From Candidatus Saccharimonadota bacterium (lineage in GTDB: Bacteria; Patescibacteriota; Saccharimonadia; Saccharimonadales; Saccharimonadaceae): a stretch of DNA of 44,516 nt. The first letter of the stretch is position 1. Every line of letters starts with the position of its first letter. Shown here piece after piece: positions 7,761 through 16,333 of the stretch. The stretch lies in contig JAFUBU010000043.1 of the NCBI GenBank assembly GCA_017460045.1, forward strand, positions 1 to 44,516, read 5' to 3'. A model generated the notes under the pieces. The model saw only the letters and a program-made list of their open reading frames with translations. It searched no databases and was not told where the DNA came from. A program made the translations under genes and the position numbers.

Positions 7761-9846
7761 TAGAGAACTTGGGCAAGGCGGTATTGGGGGCTTTGGGGAT
7801 AGTTAGATCCGGACTGGTCGCTCTAGCGACGACGGTCTCGGTCGGCTCTTCTTCCTCGTCGAAATCGGGAGAAAGCGCCTCAGTAACGGGGTCGCCGCGA
7901 AGTCCGGTATCGGAAACTGGAATGAGGGTCAAGGTATGGCTATGGAAGCCGAGATCGGTAATAGTAAATTCGGTCGTAGCAGTAACTCCGAGAATATAGT
8001 CGTCGAGAACGACGATTATCGCGGAAGCATTGTCGGATTTTTGGTAGCTGATTTGGGCGGAATCGTCAGCGACGGTAGCTTGAAGATTCGAGATGGTCGG
8101 TTTTTCGCCGAGATTTTCGCCGGAAGTAACGGTCACTAGGGCGGAGGCGGTTGAAGATAAACCGGAGGTTAAGACGACTTTGGCTTGGACGAAGCCGGCA
8201 GTCGGAGTAGTATAGAGGTAACTGATCGTCGGCGAGGTCGTAGTCATTTCAAAAACGCCATCGAAGTCGAGATCCCATTCAAAGTGGTCGATAGTGGTTG
8301 CGGAGGTATCGACGAGAAAACTGGCAATCTCGCCGGCAGAGGTTTCGTAGGATTCAAACTGGAAATTGAGGTCGGGGCGGCCAAGTAATACTTTGCTAGA
8401 GAGCGCGATGTCGTCGGCGGAAAGACTAAAAGATTGGCCGTTGGTCTTTGAGGTAAGTTGAGCATAGGAAGTTTTAGCTTCGTTCGTAGTAACGACGTAG
8501 AAATTTACCGGGTCGATTTCGAGACTGCGTTTGACGACGTCGGAGAGGGTAGTACCGTCGAGGTCGGCGTCGTGGTAAGTTGCATCGGTTAAGAGGACGA
8601 TGGACTTAGTGGCGCCTTTTTGCCAAGATAATTTATTCATAACGCCGAGCGAAGCCGAAAGGGCCGACTCGGGGTCGTCGCCACCGCCGTCGGTTTCAAG
8701 CGCCGAGAGATAGTCTTCGAATTCTTCGTAGGTACAGGAGAAATCGCAGAGCTCGTTGGGGACGTATTCCCGGCCGTCGGCTTTGAGGTCGCGATATTCA
8801 TAAAGGGCGATGCGGCCGCCGCTATCGATAGTAGTCTTAGCGATTTTAAGAGCCTCCTTGCGATATTTATCGATGCGATTTTTCATCGAGCCGGTCGTAT
8901 CGATCAAGATTGCGGTATCGCGGGCGGCGGAATGGACCGTCTCTTCGCTCGGGCTAATTTTCTCTGGGAAAAGCGCAGCGAGTTTTTGGCGAATGATGGT
9001 AGCGGCTTGCTTGTAGGGCTCTGGGTCGTCGCTAGCATAACTGGTGTGAACGTCGATCATTTTAGAGACTTCAAAGATGTTGAAGTAGCTGCTACAGAAC
9101 GGGTCTTTAGAAAAACACCATAGACCAGCTTTTTCGATGTATCCTTCTGGAAAATAAGGTTTTTCAGCGCCAAGGATGCCAGCGTAGGTACGGCAATTGG
9201 GGGCGTAGACGCGATAGCTAGAAAAGGCCTCGTTGCGGCAAGCCGGCGGGTTAGTTCCCTCGCCTTCGGGAAGATAGAGCTTGGGGTCGCCGAAGGTCGC
9301 GATGTAGACGACGTTTTCAGTCGTCAAACCAAGAGCTGGGGCGGGCCCGTTGAAAAAATTATGCAGGAGATAAGCACCTTCAGAATAGCCTCCGAAGATA
9401 AATTTGGTACTTGGGCAATTTTTAAGGGTCGTGCTTATGCGGTTAGAAAGTTCCGTAATTCCCTTCTCGACAGTTTCGTTGAATTCGCCCGATTGACCAG
9501 CGGCGAAGAAAGTCTCGAGGGTATTTTTAATCTCGGCGAGCGAGCTGGCGCCAATGTCGGCGCCGTCATATCTTGCGCCGTAGCGGTCGCTTTCGCCGAG
9601 ATTGTAGTAGCTGAGGGTTAAGCTACCGAAATTTTGATTTTGGAAGGCCCCTTTCCAGGCGACGACGTCTTGGTTATCGTCGATATCGGAAGCGGCGCCA
9701 TGGACGAAAATAACTTCGACGTCGGAACAGACGCTAGCGGTAGCCTGGGCCGGCTTGACATTTCCGAAAATTATTGTTGATAAACTTACAACAGCCAATG
9801 CGGGGAGCAAGAGCTTGGTAGTGATTTTGTGTTGTATTTTTGACAT
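7750..9846 (-). CDS. Secreted cutinase-like esterase fused to vWA and PKD-like domains
   Basis: The order along 698 residues is as follows. A signal peptide ends near 35-37 (PAQATA). An alpha/beta-hydrolase domain of cutinase type spans about 40-275, with VIFVHG (46-50), the nucleophile elbow GGYSEGA (Ser155), FGDP (D187) and DVH (H267) as a likely triad. A von Willebrand A domain spans about 308-485, with MIDAS motif DTTGS at 316-320. A PKD-like beta domain spans about 495-575, followed by a fibronectin-like segment (580-660) and an acidic tail. The C-terminus has KAPNTA at 685-690, resembling a sorting signal, but no hydrophobic anchor follows. The substrate is unknown; an extracellular ester or lipid with adhesive binding is my inference. 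Possible promoter elements (TTGACA at 9953-9958) lie upstream; GGAG precedes the start. Confidence 0.8.
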   Translation of the reverse strand: MSKIQHKITTKLLLPALAVVSLSTIIFGNVKPAQATASVCSDVEVIFVHGAASDIDDNQDVVAWKGAFQNQNFGSLTLSYYNLGESDRYGARYDGADIGASSLAEIKNTLETFFAAGQSGEFNETVEKGITELSNRISTTLKNCPSTKFIFGGYSEGAYLLHNFFNGPAPALGLTTENVVYIATFGDPKLYLPEGEGTNPPACRNEAFSSYRVYAPNCRTYAGILGAEKPYFPEGYIEKAGLWCFSKDPFCSSYFNIFEVSKMIDVHTSYASDDPEPYKQAATIIRQKLAALFPEKISPSEETVHSAARDTAILIDTTGSMKNRIDKYRKEALKIAKTTIDSGGRIALYEYRDLKADGREYVPNELCDFSCTYEEFEDYLSALETDGGGDDPESALSASLGVMNKLSWQKGATKSIVLLTDATYHDADLDGTTLSDVVKRSLEIDPVNFYVVTTNEAKTSYAQLTSKTNGQSFSLSADDIALSSKVLLGRPDLNFQFESYETSAGEIASFLVDTSATTIDHFEWDLDFDGVFEMTTTSPTISYLYTTPTAGFVQAKVVLTSGLSSTASALVTVTSGENLGEKPTISNLQATVADDSAQISYQKSDNASAIIVVLDDYILGVTATTEFTITDLGFHSHTLTLIPVSDTGLRGDPVTEALSPDFDEEEEPTETVVARATSPDLTIPKAPNTALPKFSTTD

Positions 9847-9973
9847 AGTTTTCTCCGTTTAATTGATGATAATTCGAGGATATAACAGACTCGGCCCGAC
9901 ATGCAAGCATAACCTTGATGTTTTTGGGAAAATATGTTCTAATATGTGTTTTTGTCAAGCGTAAGTTCGACGG

Positions 9974-11395
9974 CTATTTAGCCCATTTGGTCAGACGAGC
10001 GAGGAAGGCCGTAGCGTCTGCATCGGACATTGGAGCGGTCTGGAGGGCTTCGTCGTAAATGGTCGGGGTAACGACGGTTTGGAGGAGTCGGCCATTCCAG
10101 AAATAATGGGTTAAAATTAGCGAACGCTCGGTTCCGGGCCAGTAAGTTTGGTCGAAGAAGAGGTTGCCGAGGCCGTAGTAGATAGGCTTATCGCGGTAGA
10201 GTTCGAAAGTCTGAGGCTGGTGGGCCTGGGTCCCGACGACGAGGTCGGCGCCGAGGTCGATAAGATGTTTGAAGAAGGCCTCCTGCTCGGGCCAGTCGGA
10301 CTCGCCGGCGTTGATCGGGTAGTCGCAAGTTTCATATTCGACAAAGCCGGCCTCGGGATAGCAATAACATTCGTAGTATTGGACATCGACGATAACAAAA
10401 TCGCCGCGCGCCTTGGCCGCTTTGATTTGCTCCTTGGCGGTTGCTTCGTCGTAGAGATTAGCTCCGGGGAGAGTAGCGGTCGCGCCACCTCCGCCGGCTT
10501 TGGTAGTCGAGAGATTATAGCCGAGCCAAGTAATCTTGTTCCCCTTTTGATTGAGCTCGAGCGGGGTTTTGGCGTCTTCGGCGTCGGAGCCGCCGCCGAA
10601 AGTTAGCAGGCCTTGGTCGCGGTAGAGTTTGAGCGTATCAAGGGCGGCGTTTTTCCCGACGTCGACGTTGTGGTTTCCGGTTAGCTCGACGATGTCGGTA
10701 CCGATAGCCTTGATACTGTCGAAGACGCGGTTGTCGGCGCAGAGGACGGTCGAGCCGGAATCGGTCGTACAATCGTCGGCGAAGGAGACCTCGTTGGAGA
10801 TATGAGTAAGGTCGGAGGAGCTAAGCAAATCCTGGATTTTTTCGGCGAAGTAGGCGCCGTCTCCGACTTGGTTTAATTTTGTCTGGATACCGCGGGCGAG
10901 AGCGGTAACGCCGGTTTGGTTAATGGTTAAGACGGAATCTCGAGACGGAAAAGTCGGGAGGGCGGCACGGACTTGGTCTTCGGCCTGTTTTTTCTCCTCG
11001 GCGTTGGCACTTTCGACTTTAATGATACGGAAGTTGGCGCCTGAGTTAAAATTATCGAGGTAATTTTCGCCGCCTAAATCGACGAGGCGGAGACTAGAAT
11101 CGAGGTCGCCAATTGAGACGTATTTTGGCTCGCCATGGTAATAAAAGTCGACAACGGGAACTTCAATTTCGGCAACGAGCTCGTCCCCGTCGATTTTTTG
11201 GACAGTTTCGGAGGAAAAAGTTAGGTCGTTTTTGAATTTTTGGCCTTCGAAAGTCTTTTCGAGCAGGGCTCGATCGGAAGGCTCGAGGCTTTCGGCGTAA
11301 GAGACGACGCCGTGAGGGAGATTAAAAATAAAAAGCCCGCCGCAGACAAGGGCAGCGAGGAAGACGATACCGATGAAGATTTTAGAGTATTTCAT
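9974..11395 (-). CDS. CapA-family metallophosphoesterase-like protein
   Basis: The 473-residue protein has one N-terminal membrane helix (about 6-26) and an external domain of the CapA/PgsA family (calcineurin-like fold, linked to poly-gamma-glutamate or capsule synthesis). The family marks are HISNEVSF, ELTGNHNVDVG and GTQAHQPQ, followed by the YGLGNLFFDQ segment. An extra ~150-residue region sits between the TM helix and the catalytic part. No CapB or CapC genes are nearby, so the role in making a polymer is uncertain; it could act in wall or capsule processing. A TATAAT box 6 nt upstream of the start predicts a leaderless mRNA. Confidence 0.85.
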   Translation of the reverse strand: MKYSKIFIGIVFLAALVCGGLFIFNLPHGVVSYAESLEPSDRALLEKTFEGQKFKNDLTFSSETVQKIDGDELVAEIEVPVVDFYYHGEPKYVSIGDLDSSLRLVDLGGENYLDNFNSGANFRIIKVESANAEEKKQAEDQVRAALPTFPSRDSVLTINQTGVTALARGIQTKLNQVGDGAYFAEKIQDLLSSSDLTHISNEVSFADDCTTDSGSTVLCADNRVFDSIKAIGTDIVELTGNHNVDVGKNAALDTLKLYRDQGLLTFGGGSDAEDAKTPLELNQKGNKITWLGYNLSTTKAGGGGATATLPGANLYDEATAKEQIKAAKARGDFVIVDVQYYECYCYPEAGFVEYETCDYPINAGESDWPEQEAFFKHLIDLGADLVVGTQAHQPQTFELYRDKPIYYGLGNLFFDQTYWPGTERSLILTHYFWNGRLLQTVVTPTIYDEALQTAPMSDADATAFLARLTKWAK

Positions 11396-11401
11396 ATATT
11401 T

Positions 11402-11407
11402 ATTATA
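11402..11407 (-). promoter_or_regulatory. -10 box TATAAT of the CapA-like gene
   Basis: On the minus strand TATAAT ends 6 nt before the ATG (11395), with no room for a ribosome-binding site. It is back to back with the 11444 promoter of the divergent GH97 gene. Confidence 0.6.
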
Positions 11408-11443
11408 GCACAGGATTTTTAGACGCTAGCATAAGCTTTGTAG

Positions 11444-11449
11444 TATAAT
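11444..11449 (+). promoter_or_regulatory. -10 box TATAAT of the GH97 gene
   Basis: TATAAT ends 6 nt before the ATG at 11456, so a leaderless transcript is predicted. It is divergent from the CapA-like gene promoter. Confidence 0.6.
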
Positions 11450-11455
11450 ATAGGT

Positions 11456-13483
11456 ATGGGATTATTTTCGTGGCTGTTTCGAAAACCGGTCTTGGAATAT
11501 GACAAGAGTTTTATCAGCCCAAATGGGCGGGTAGTTTTGAAGGTCCAGTTGAAACTCGGCCAGCTATTATATTCGGTATATAAAGATGGGAAGGCAGTCG
11601 TGAGAGACTCGCATCTAGGAATTCGGTTACGGGATGATGACCCGCTCTTAAACGGGCTAATGATTGTCCGGGTAGTTGAAAAGAATTTCGATAATACCTA
11701 CGAATTACCTTGGGGCGAGCAGAGATTAATTCGGAATAATTATCATGAAGTTGCACTTTATCTTTCGGAGACGGGCGGAGAGAAACGGCTCTTTACGATG
11801 AGATTTCGAGTCTTTGACGACGGAGTGGCGTTTCGCTACGAAATTCCGCCCCAGCCGGAGTTCCAGAAGATCGTAATTTTAGAAGAGTTGACGGAGTTTA
11901 ATATGGATCTAAACTCAGTCGCGTGGCATATTCCGGCGTACCAGCCGGATCGGTACGAATATAATTACGAGAAAAGTACGCTCGGCGAGATTGACCATTC
12001 GGTCCATACGCCGTTGACAATGCGGACGCCGACCGGCTATTACGTCTCGCTCCACGAAGCGGCGCTATATAATTATGGCTCGATGACCTTGAGGCAAAAT
12101 CGGGACCAGATTTTGGCGGCAGATATTACGCCGCTTTCGGACGGGGCGAAGGCGTACGTCGAGTTGCCGTTTAATGTTCCTTGGCGAGTAATAATGATTG
12201 CGGATACGGAGATTGACTTAACGGTTAACCGGATAGTTCTGAACTTGAACGAGCCGCCGTCGGGCGATTTCTCGTGGGTGCGGCCGCTAAAGTTTATCGG
12301 GATATGGTGGGCGATGTTTGTTGGCGAATGGACTTGGGCCGAGGGGGAGCGTCATGGTGCGACGACCGAGCATACGATGGACTATATTGACGCTTGTAAA
12401 CGGCTAGGGATTGAGGGCCTACTGGTCGAAGGTTGGAATAATGGGTGGAACGGAGATTGGCTCTTAAACGGGGCGACTAATGATTTTACTCATCCGGTAG
12501 CGGACTTTGATATGGCGGAAGTTTCGAATTACGCGCGAGAAAACGGAGTCGAGCTAGTTGGCCATCATGAGACGGTTGGGTTTGTCGATAATTACGAAAA
12601 ACAACTCGAAGAAGCATACCAATATTACGAGGATTACGGTATTCATTACGTCAAGCCGGGGTATGCGGGGTCGTATATGATGATTAATGGACGGAAAGAG
12701 TTTCATCATTCGCAGCTCGGGGTCGTACACTATCAGAGGGTAGTCGAGATGGCGGCAAAACACCATATCATGCTTGATATTCACGAACCAATCAAAGGGA
12801 CGGGGATTGAGCGGACATGGCCGAATCTTTTAACGCGCGAAGGCGCGCGTGGTCAAGAATACGAAGGCGGGGCTTTGATTCCCTCTCATGCGACGATTTT
12901 GCCGTTTACGCGGCTCTTGGCCGGAGGCATGGATTATACGTCGGGAATTTTCGACGTCTGTAATTATACCAAGCGAATTGCCTCGACTTTGAGCCGGCAG
13001 ATTGCTTACTATGTGACGATTTATTCGGGGATGCAGATGGCGGCGGACCGGCCGAGGTTTTATGAAAATGAGTTTCCGGAGGTCTTCAAATTTATTCGAG
13101 ACGTACCGGTAACTTGGGAAAAGACGGTACCGTTACTCGGTTCGATTGGTGAATACTATGTTGTGGCGCGACAAGCGCGGTCGAGAGGTACTGGTTATGG
13201 TAAATCTGATAATGCTGATGCTAAATTTGATGGTGGTTATGGTAAGCCGGGCGATTGGTACGTCGGAGGCGTGACAAATGACCAAGCGCATATGGTTAGA
13301 ATTAGCTTGGACTTTTTGGAACCGGGCGAATGGACGGCGGAGATTTATCGCGACGGCGATACGGCACATTACCGAGATGATCAACTGGCAATTACGATCG
13401 AGCAGAGAAAAATAACGCGGGCGGATACGCTCGAGATTTGGATGGCGCCGGGGGGAGGATTTGCGATTAGGATAACAAGATAA
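11456..13483 (+). CDS. Glycoside hydrolase family 97 (alpha-glucosidase/alpha-galactosidase type)
   Basis: The 675-residue protein follows the GH97 (SusB) plan. An N-terminal beta-sandwich opens with SPNGRVVLKV and has FRVFDDGVAFRYEIP near residue 120. A (beta/alpha)8 barrel follows from about 270, with KFIGIWWAMFVGEWTW, GLLVEGWNNGW, VGHHETVGF, DIHEPIKGTG and GGMDYTSGIFD, then a C-terminal beta domain. SusB acts on alpha-glucans in the Bacteroidetes periplasm. Here no signal peptide is visible, so the enzyme looks cytoplasmic, a point of interest. Near residues 580-595 a 42-bp in-frame stretch is bounded by direct repeats (tggttatggtaa) and uses T-ending codons unlike its surroundings. With the GT4 and GH57 genes downstream it suggests alpha-glucan metabolism. 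Transfer from Bacteroidetes is plausible. Confidence 0.93.
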   Translation: MGLFSWLFRKPVLEYDKSFISPNGRVVLKVQLKLGQLLYSVYKDGKAVVRDSHLGIRLRDDDPLLNGLMIVRVVEKNFDNTYELPWGEQRLIRNNYHEVALYLSETGGEKRLFTMRFRVFDDGVAFRYEIPPQPEFQKIVILEELTEFNMDLNSVAWHIPAYQPDRYEYNYEKSTLGEIDHSVHTPLTMRTPTGYYVSLHEAALYNYGSMTLRQNRDQILAADITPLSDGAKAYVELPFNVPWRVIMIADTEIDLTVNRIVLNLNEPPSGDFSWVRPLKFIGIWWAMFVGEWTWAEGERHGATTEHTMDYIDACKRLGIEGLLVEGWNNGWNGDWLLNGATNDFTHPVADFDMAEVSNYARENGVELVGHHETVGFVDNYEKQLEEAYQYYEDYGIHYVKPGYAGSYMMINGRKEFHHSQLGVVHYQRVVEMAAKHHIMLDIHEPIKGTGIERTWPNLLTREGARGQEYEGGALIPSHATILPFTRLLAGGMDYTSGIFDVCNYTKRIASTLSRQIAYYVTIYSGMQMAADRPRFYENEFPEVFKFIRDVPVTWEKTVPLLGSIGEYYVVARQARSRGTGYGKSDNADAKFDGGYGKPGDWYVGGVTNDQAHMVRISLDFLEPGEWTAEIYRDGDTAHYRDDQLAITIEQRKITRADTLEIWMAPGGGFAIRITR

Positions 13484-13491
13484 AATTGTGG

Positions 13492-13497
13492 TATAAT
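13492..13497 (+). promoter_or_regulatory. Extended -10 (TGGTATAAT) of the 13507 gene
   Basis: TGG-TATAAT begins 8 nt after the GH97 stop codon and ends 9 nt before the ATG at 13507, a leaderless arrangement. Confidence 0.55.
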
Positions 13498-13506
13498 GGT
13501 TTATAG

Positions 13507-14232
13507 ATGAAAAAGATACTGAAGAAACTGGATAAGCTTGGGTTTGGTTGGTTGTTGGTTTGGGGGGCGATTTATGTAGCGTTTTTGGTAATGGGGGCAG
13601 ATAAAGAGAGCGACGTAGTAGCGACAACGTTGAAATATGGTGGGCTAATACTCTGTTTTATTTACGTTTTGCTTTATGCGCGGCGAGACGTTTATCTAGT
13701 ACTCGCGATGGGGCTGACGGTTATTGCGGACGGGATTTTAGTCTATAATAATGTTTCGGAAATCGGAGTCGGGGTATTTCTTTTAGTTCAAGTCGCGCAC
13801 CTATTGCGCTTTACGCAGATTCGATCGGTATCGCCGCTAGTGCCATTACTTTTGGCGGGATTAGCGGTCGGGTTCGGGCTGATTCAAAACGAAGTGCCGA
13901 TGATGTTCGTACTAGCGGTAGCGTATGCGGTTTTGATTTTCACGAATATTTATCAAGTAGCAAAATGGTATAAAGTTGAAAAAAGTAGCGCCTCGAAGTA
14001 CGCGTTGGTTGGGTTTTTACTATTCCTCCTATGTGATGTCTGTGTTGGGATTTCGTACTTGACGACGACGGTAACGTTGCCGCATTTCGTGACGATTTTG
14101 GCGAACTATATGGCGTGGGTCTTTTACTTACCGGCGCAGATTAGCCTAGCGCTTTCGGGGAGGAGAGCGGGGTTTGACGAAATCGTAGAGATACCGGAGA
14201 CTTTGCTAGACCCCGGGGCTGAGAGCCTTTAG
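13507..14232 (+). CDS. Polytopic membrane protein, YhhN/TMEM86-like
   Basis: The 241-residue protein is almost wholly made of hydrophobic helices (about seven or eight). A segment with VIADGILVYNN followed by GVFLLVQVAHLLRF resembles the GD-xxL and FxxxHxxYxxxF pattern of the YhhN/TMEM86 family, whose eukaryotic members hydrolyse lysoplasmalogens. The match is by eye and weak, so it may simply be an unrelated small membrane protein. Its own promoter sits in the 23-nt gap after the GH97 gene. The 3' end overlaps the convergent metalloprotease gene by 27 bp. Confidence 0.5.
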   Translation: MKKILKKLDKLGFGWLLVWGAIYVAFLVMGADKESDVVATTLKYGGLILCFIYVLLYARRDVYLVLAMGLTVIADGILVYNNVSEIGVGVFLLVQVAHLLRFTQIRSVSPLVPLLLAGLAVGFGLIQNEVPMMFVLAVAYAVLIFTNIYQVAKWYKVEKSSASKYALVGFLLFLLCDVCVGISYLTTTVTLPHFVTILANYMAWVFYLPAQISLALSGRRAGFDEIVEIPETLLDPGAESL

Positions 14233-14763
14233 TTTTCGACGGTGGTCTTTGAAGCGGGGGTCATGAGTACCGACTTCGGCCCAAAAACTAGCAGAATGGT
14301 CGGGATGGTTAATATGGGCGAGCTCGTGGACGATGACGTAATCGCGAAGCGGCTCGGGGACGTTCATGAGGCCGATGTTGAGAGAGATAACGATACTACC
14401 GTCGGGATGGTGGGTACAAGAACCCCAGCGGGTATTGGCGTGGGAGAAGCGAATTTTATCGTAATGGTAGCCGTAAAGTTTGGCAAAATAGTCGAGACGA
14501 TAGGGTAGATATTCCTTGGCCTTTTTCATGAGAATTTTCTTCTTGGCGTCGCGGGCGCGTTGAGAACTCGGGTCTTTTAAGGGGAGTTTCTCGCGAATAG
14601 TATCGCGACTTTGGTTCAAAAAACGCTTGGCGAGAAAAGTTGTCGTATAGGAAGGAACCGACATCTGAAGCCGTCCGGAAGTCGAAACGGAAAACTTGAC
14701 TCCGCGCGAGAGACTATTCTTCCGGACCAAGACTTCGCCAAATTCTTTGTCGACGAATTTCAT
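14206..14763 (-). CDS. YgjP-like metallopeptidase (DUF45, HExxH-type)
   Basis: The 185-residue protein ends in a DUF45/YgjP domain: the characteristic RWGSC (near residue 112), then VIVHELAHINHPDHSASFW with the zinc-binding HELAH and a downstream His/Glu set. The family is widespread and predicted to be a soluble zinc-dependent peptidase; its substrate is unknown. The length is somewhat below the usual ~230 residues, with a short N-terminal part. Its ATG shares one base with the stop of the upstream P-loop kinase gene (TAATG), so the two are translationally coupled. Confidence 0.85.
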   Translation of the reverse strand: MKFVDKEFGEVLVRKNSLSRGVKFSVSTSGRLQMSVPSYTTTFLAKRFLNQSRDTIREKLPLKDPSSQRARDAKKKILMKKAKEYLPYRLDYFAKLYGYHYDKIRFSHANTRWGSCTHHPDGSIVISLNIGLMNVPEPLRDYVIVHELAHINHPDHSASFWAEVGTHDPRFKDHRRKLKALSPGV

Positions 14764-15254
14764 TAAATCAGCTCAGCCATGCGCGAAAGGACGTGGGTTA
14801 ATTGGGTCTCGAAAGTATGTTTACCGGAGAGGACGATGGAATTTTCGTCTTCGGCCGGGGCCTCGAGCTCGGCGATTTTCTTATCGTATTCGGCCTTAGC
14901 CTTCTCGACGGATTTTAGGCGGACCTTGAGGCGAGTACGGATAGTATTAATATCGGTCTGAATCCAGATCAAGGAGGGATTATAGCCGTTTTGGCGGAGG
15001 AGCTTTTTAATTTCCTCGCGATCTTGCTCGGTATTGAGTTCGCCTTCGATGATGAAGTTTTGGCCGGTTTTAGCGATCAAGTCAAGGACTTGGAGCATCT
15101 TAGCACGGTCGAAACCGAGGCGTTCTTCAATCTCGGTTAAATTATAATACGGGGCCCGAAACTGCTTTGAGAACTTCTCGCAGAATGTAGTTTTGCCGCT
15201 GGCGGGGGCGCCAAACACCAATATTGCGCGCGGCTTGCTTGTCTTACCTTCCAT
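14763..15254 (-). CDS. P-loop kinase-like ATPase (AAA_33/zeta-toxin-like)
   Basis: A 163-residue nucleotide kinase-like protein. Walker A GAPASGKTT lies at residues 15-23, close to the N-terminus. A conserved-looking LTEIEERLGF region follows, then IIEGELN (a Walker B-like strand), and the basic lid TRLKVRLKSVEKAKAEYDKK. Such small P-loop proteins phosphorylate nucleotides, sugars or other small molecules. Nothing here fixes the substrate, and no antitoxin partner is visible, so a zeta-toxin role is not supported. It is co-transcribed and translationally coupled with the downstream YgjP-like peptidase gene. Confidence 0.75.
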   Translation of the reverse strand: MEGKTSKPRAILVFGAPASGKTTFCEKFSKQFRAPYYNLTEIEERLGFDRAKMLQVLDLIAKTGQNFIIEGELNTEQDREEIKKLLRQNGYNPSLIWIQTDINTIRTRLKVRLKSVEKAKAEYDKKIAELEAPAEDENSIVLSGKHTFETQLTHVLSRMAELI

Positions 15255-15263
15255 AATAGTTAT

Positions 15264-15269
15264 ATTATA
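15264..15269 (-). promoter_or_regulatory. -10 box TATAAT of the P-loop kinase gene
   Basis: On the minus strand TATAAT ends 9 nt before the ATG at 15254; leaderless start predicted. Confidence 0.55.
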
Positions 15270-15313
15270 ACAAAGATTTTTAGGCGCGACAAGGGAAATT
15301 GTAGATTTGACTT

Positions 15314-15350
15314 TAGATAAAAAATCTAGCCGGTTTTATGGCTAGATTTT
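15314..15350 (-). terminator. Rho-independent terminator of the sortase gene
   Basis: AAAATCTAGCC and GGCTAGATTTT form an 11-bp stem with a short loop. On the minus strand it is followed by a run of T (TTTTTTTATC). It lies 10 nt after the sortase stop. Confidence 0.8.
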
Positions 15351-15359
15351 GGCTGATAA

Positions 15360-16157
15360 CTAGACTGCGTTGGCGAAGAGGACGAGACGATGAGAAGCGT
15401 CGCCGTTGCCGTAGCTGGTACCGGCGCAGGTCATCAAGATGTAGTCGTAATAGTTGCCGCCATATTCGCCGTAGGCGGTAATGGCTTTCATAATTTTCAT
15501 CTTAGTTTTGACGGTCATGCCGGTCATTTTGGTCGTAATGATAGTTTCACCCTCGAAGTGGGACTTGGTTTGGAGGTCACTCCCGACAATTTGATAGGTT
15601 TTAGTATTACCATTTAGGGTAACGGTAAATTGAGAACCGACCGAGAGATATTGGAGGCCACCGAAGACGTTGGCGGTATTGTGGCCATAGAGGAAGTGTT
15701 CGCCGTAGAGGCCAACTTTACTGCCGGCATCGATGAGGGTATCGCTAGAGTAGAAGATTGGGACGGTGTTGCCGGCGATGTTGATTTGGTCGTAAATTTC
15801 GACGGCCGGGGCGACGTATTCTTGAGCGACTGGGGCGACGTATTCTTGAGCGGTCGGCTCGACGTAGGTTGGTTCTTCAACGGTGTAAGTTATATTGACC
15901 GCGGTTTCGGCGGTAGTCGGTTCTTCGACCGGCGCGCTGGCTGGTTCGTCGATCGGATTGGCTAGTTCGGGCTCATTTTGTTTGGGCTCTTCCGCTTTTT
16001 CGGCTTCGGGTTCGATGACTTGTTCGGCGGAGGCTTGCTCGGTCTCGGCGAAAGCGCCGCTCGTTAGTAAGCTAGCCGGGACAAGCCCAAGAGCAATTAA
16101 AAAGACGAGTAAACTAATATGGTAATTGCGTTTAGCACCCTTGTTAGTAACCTTCAT
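15360..16157 (-). CDS. Exported sortase with Pro/Glu-rich spacer
   Basis: Sortases cleave a C-terminal sorting motif and join proteins to the cell wall or to each other. This 265-residue protein has a signal peptide ending AFA|ET at 37. A long acidic Pro/Glu/Ala-rich spacer (40-120) follows, with a tandem QEYVAP repeat, then the C60 catalytic domain. The active-site residues are H159 in YGHNT, C244 in LMTCAG and R257 in SHRLVLF, all present. It lacks the usual N-terminal anchor helix, so after signal cleavage it might be released or wall-held. A second sortase gene is divergent, 176 bp away. Start chosen at 16157, with GGAG 8 nt upstream. Confidence 0.87.
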   Translation of the reverse strand: MKVTNKGAKRNYHISLLVFLIALGLVPASLLTSGAFAETEQASAEQVIEPEAEKAEEPKQNEPELANPIDEPASAPVEEPTTAETAVNITYTVEEPTYVEPTAQEYVAPVAQEYVAPAVEIYDQINIAGNTVPIFYSSDTLIDAGSKVGLYGEHFLYGHNTANVFGGLQYLSVGSQFTVTLNGNTKTYQIVGSDLQTKSHFEGETIITTKMTGMTVKTKMKIMKAITAYGEYGGNYYDYILMTCAGTSYGNGDASHRLVLFANAV

Positions 16158-16288
16158 TTCACACTCCGATTATGGTTATTGCAACCATTATATCACAGAA
16201 TACTAAATAAGTCAATATACAGAACATTTTTACAGAGGTAGGAGAAACATTATTTACAATCTTGGGGTTGAATTGATTGTGGTTGTGT

Positions 16289-16294
16289 TATAAT
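16289..16294 (+). promoter_or_regulatory. Extended -10 (TGTTATAAT) of the second sortase
   Basis: TGT-TATAAT lies 39 nt before the ATG at 16334. Unlike most promoters here it leaves a true 5' leader, and GAGAGG precedes the start. Confidence 0.5.
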
Positions 16295-16333
16295 AGAAGT
16301 GCTACGAATTTTAGAGAGTGAGAGGTAATACAG

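Noticed and set aside
14763-15254. Zeta-type toxin
   Set aside because: Walker A and fold are compatible, but there is no epsilon-like antitoxin and the gene is coupled to a peptidase; kept as a generic P-loop kinase.
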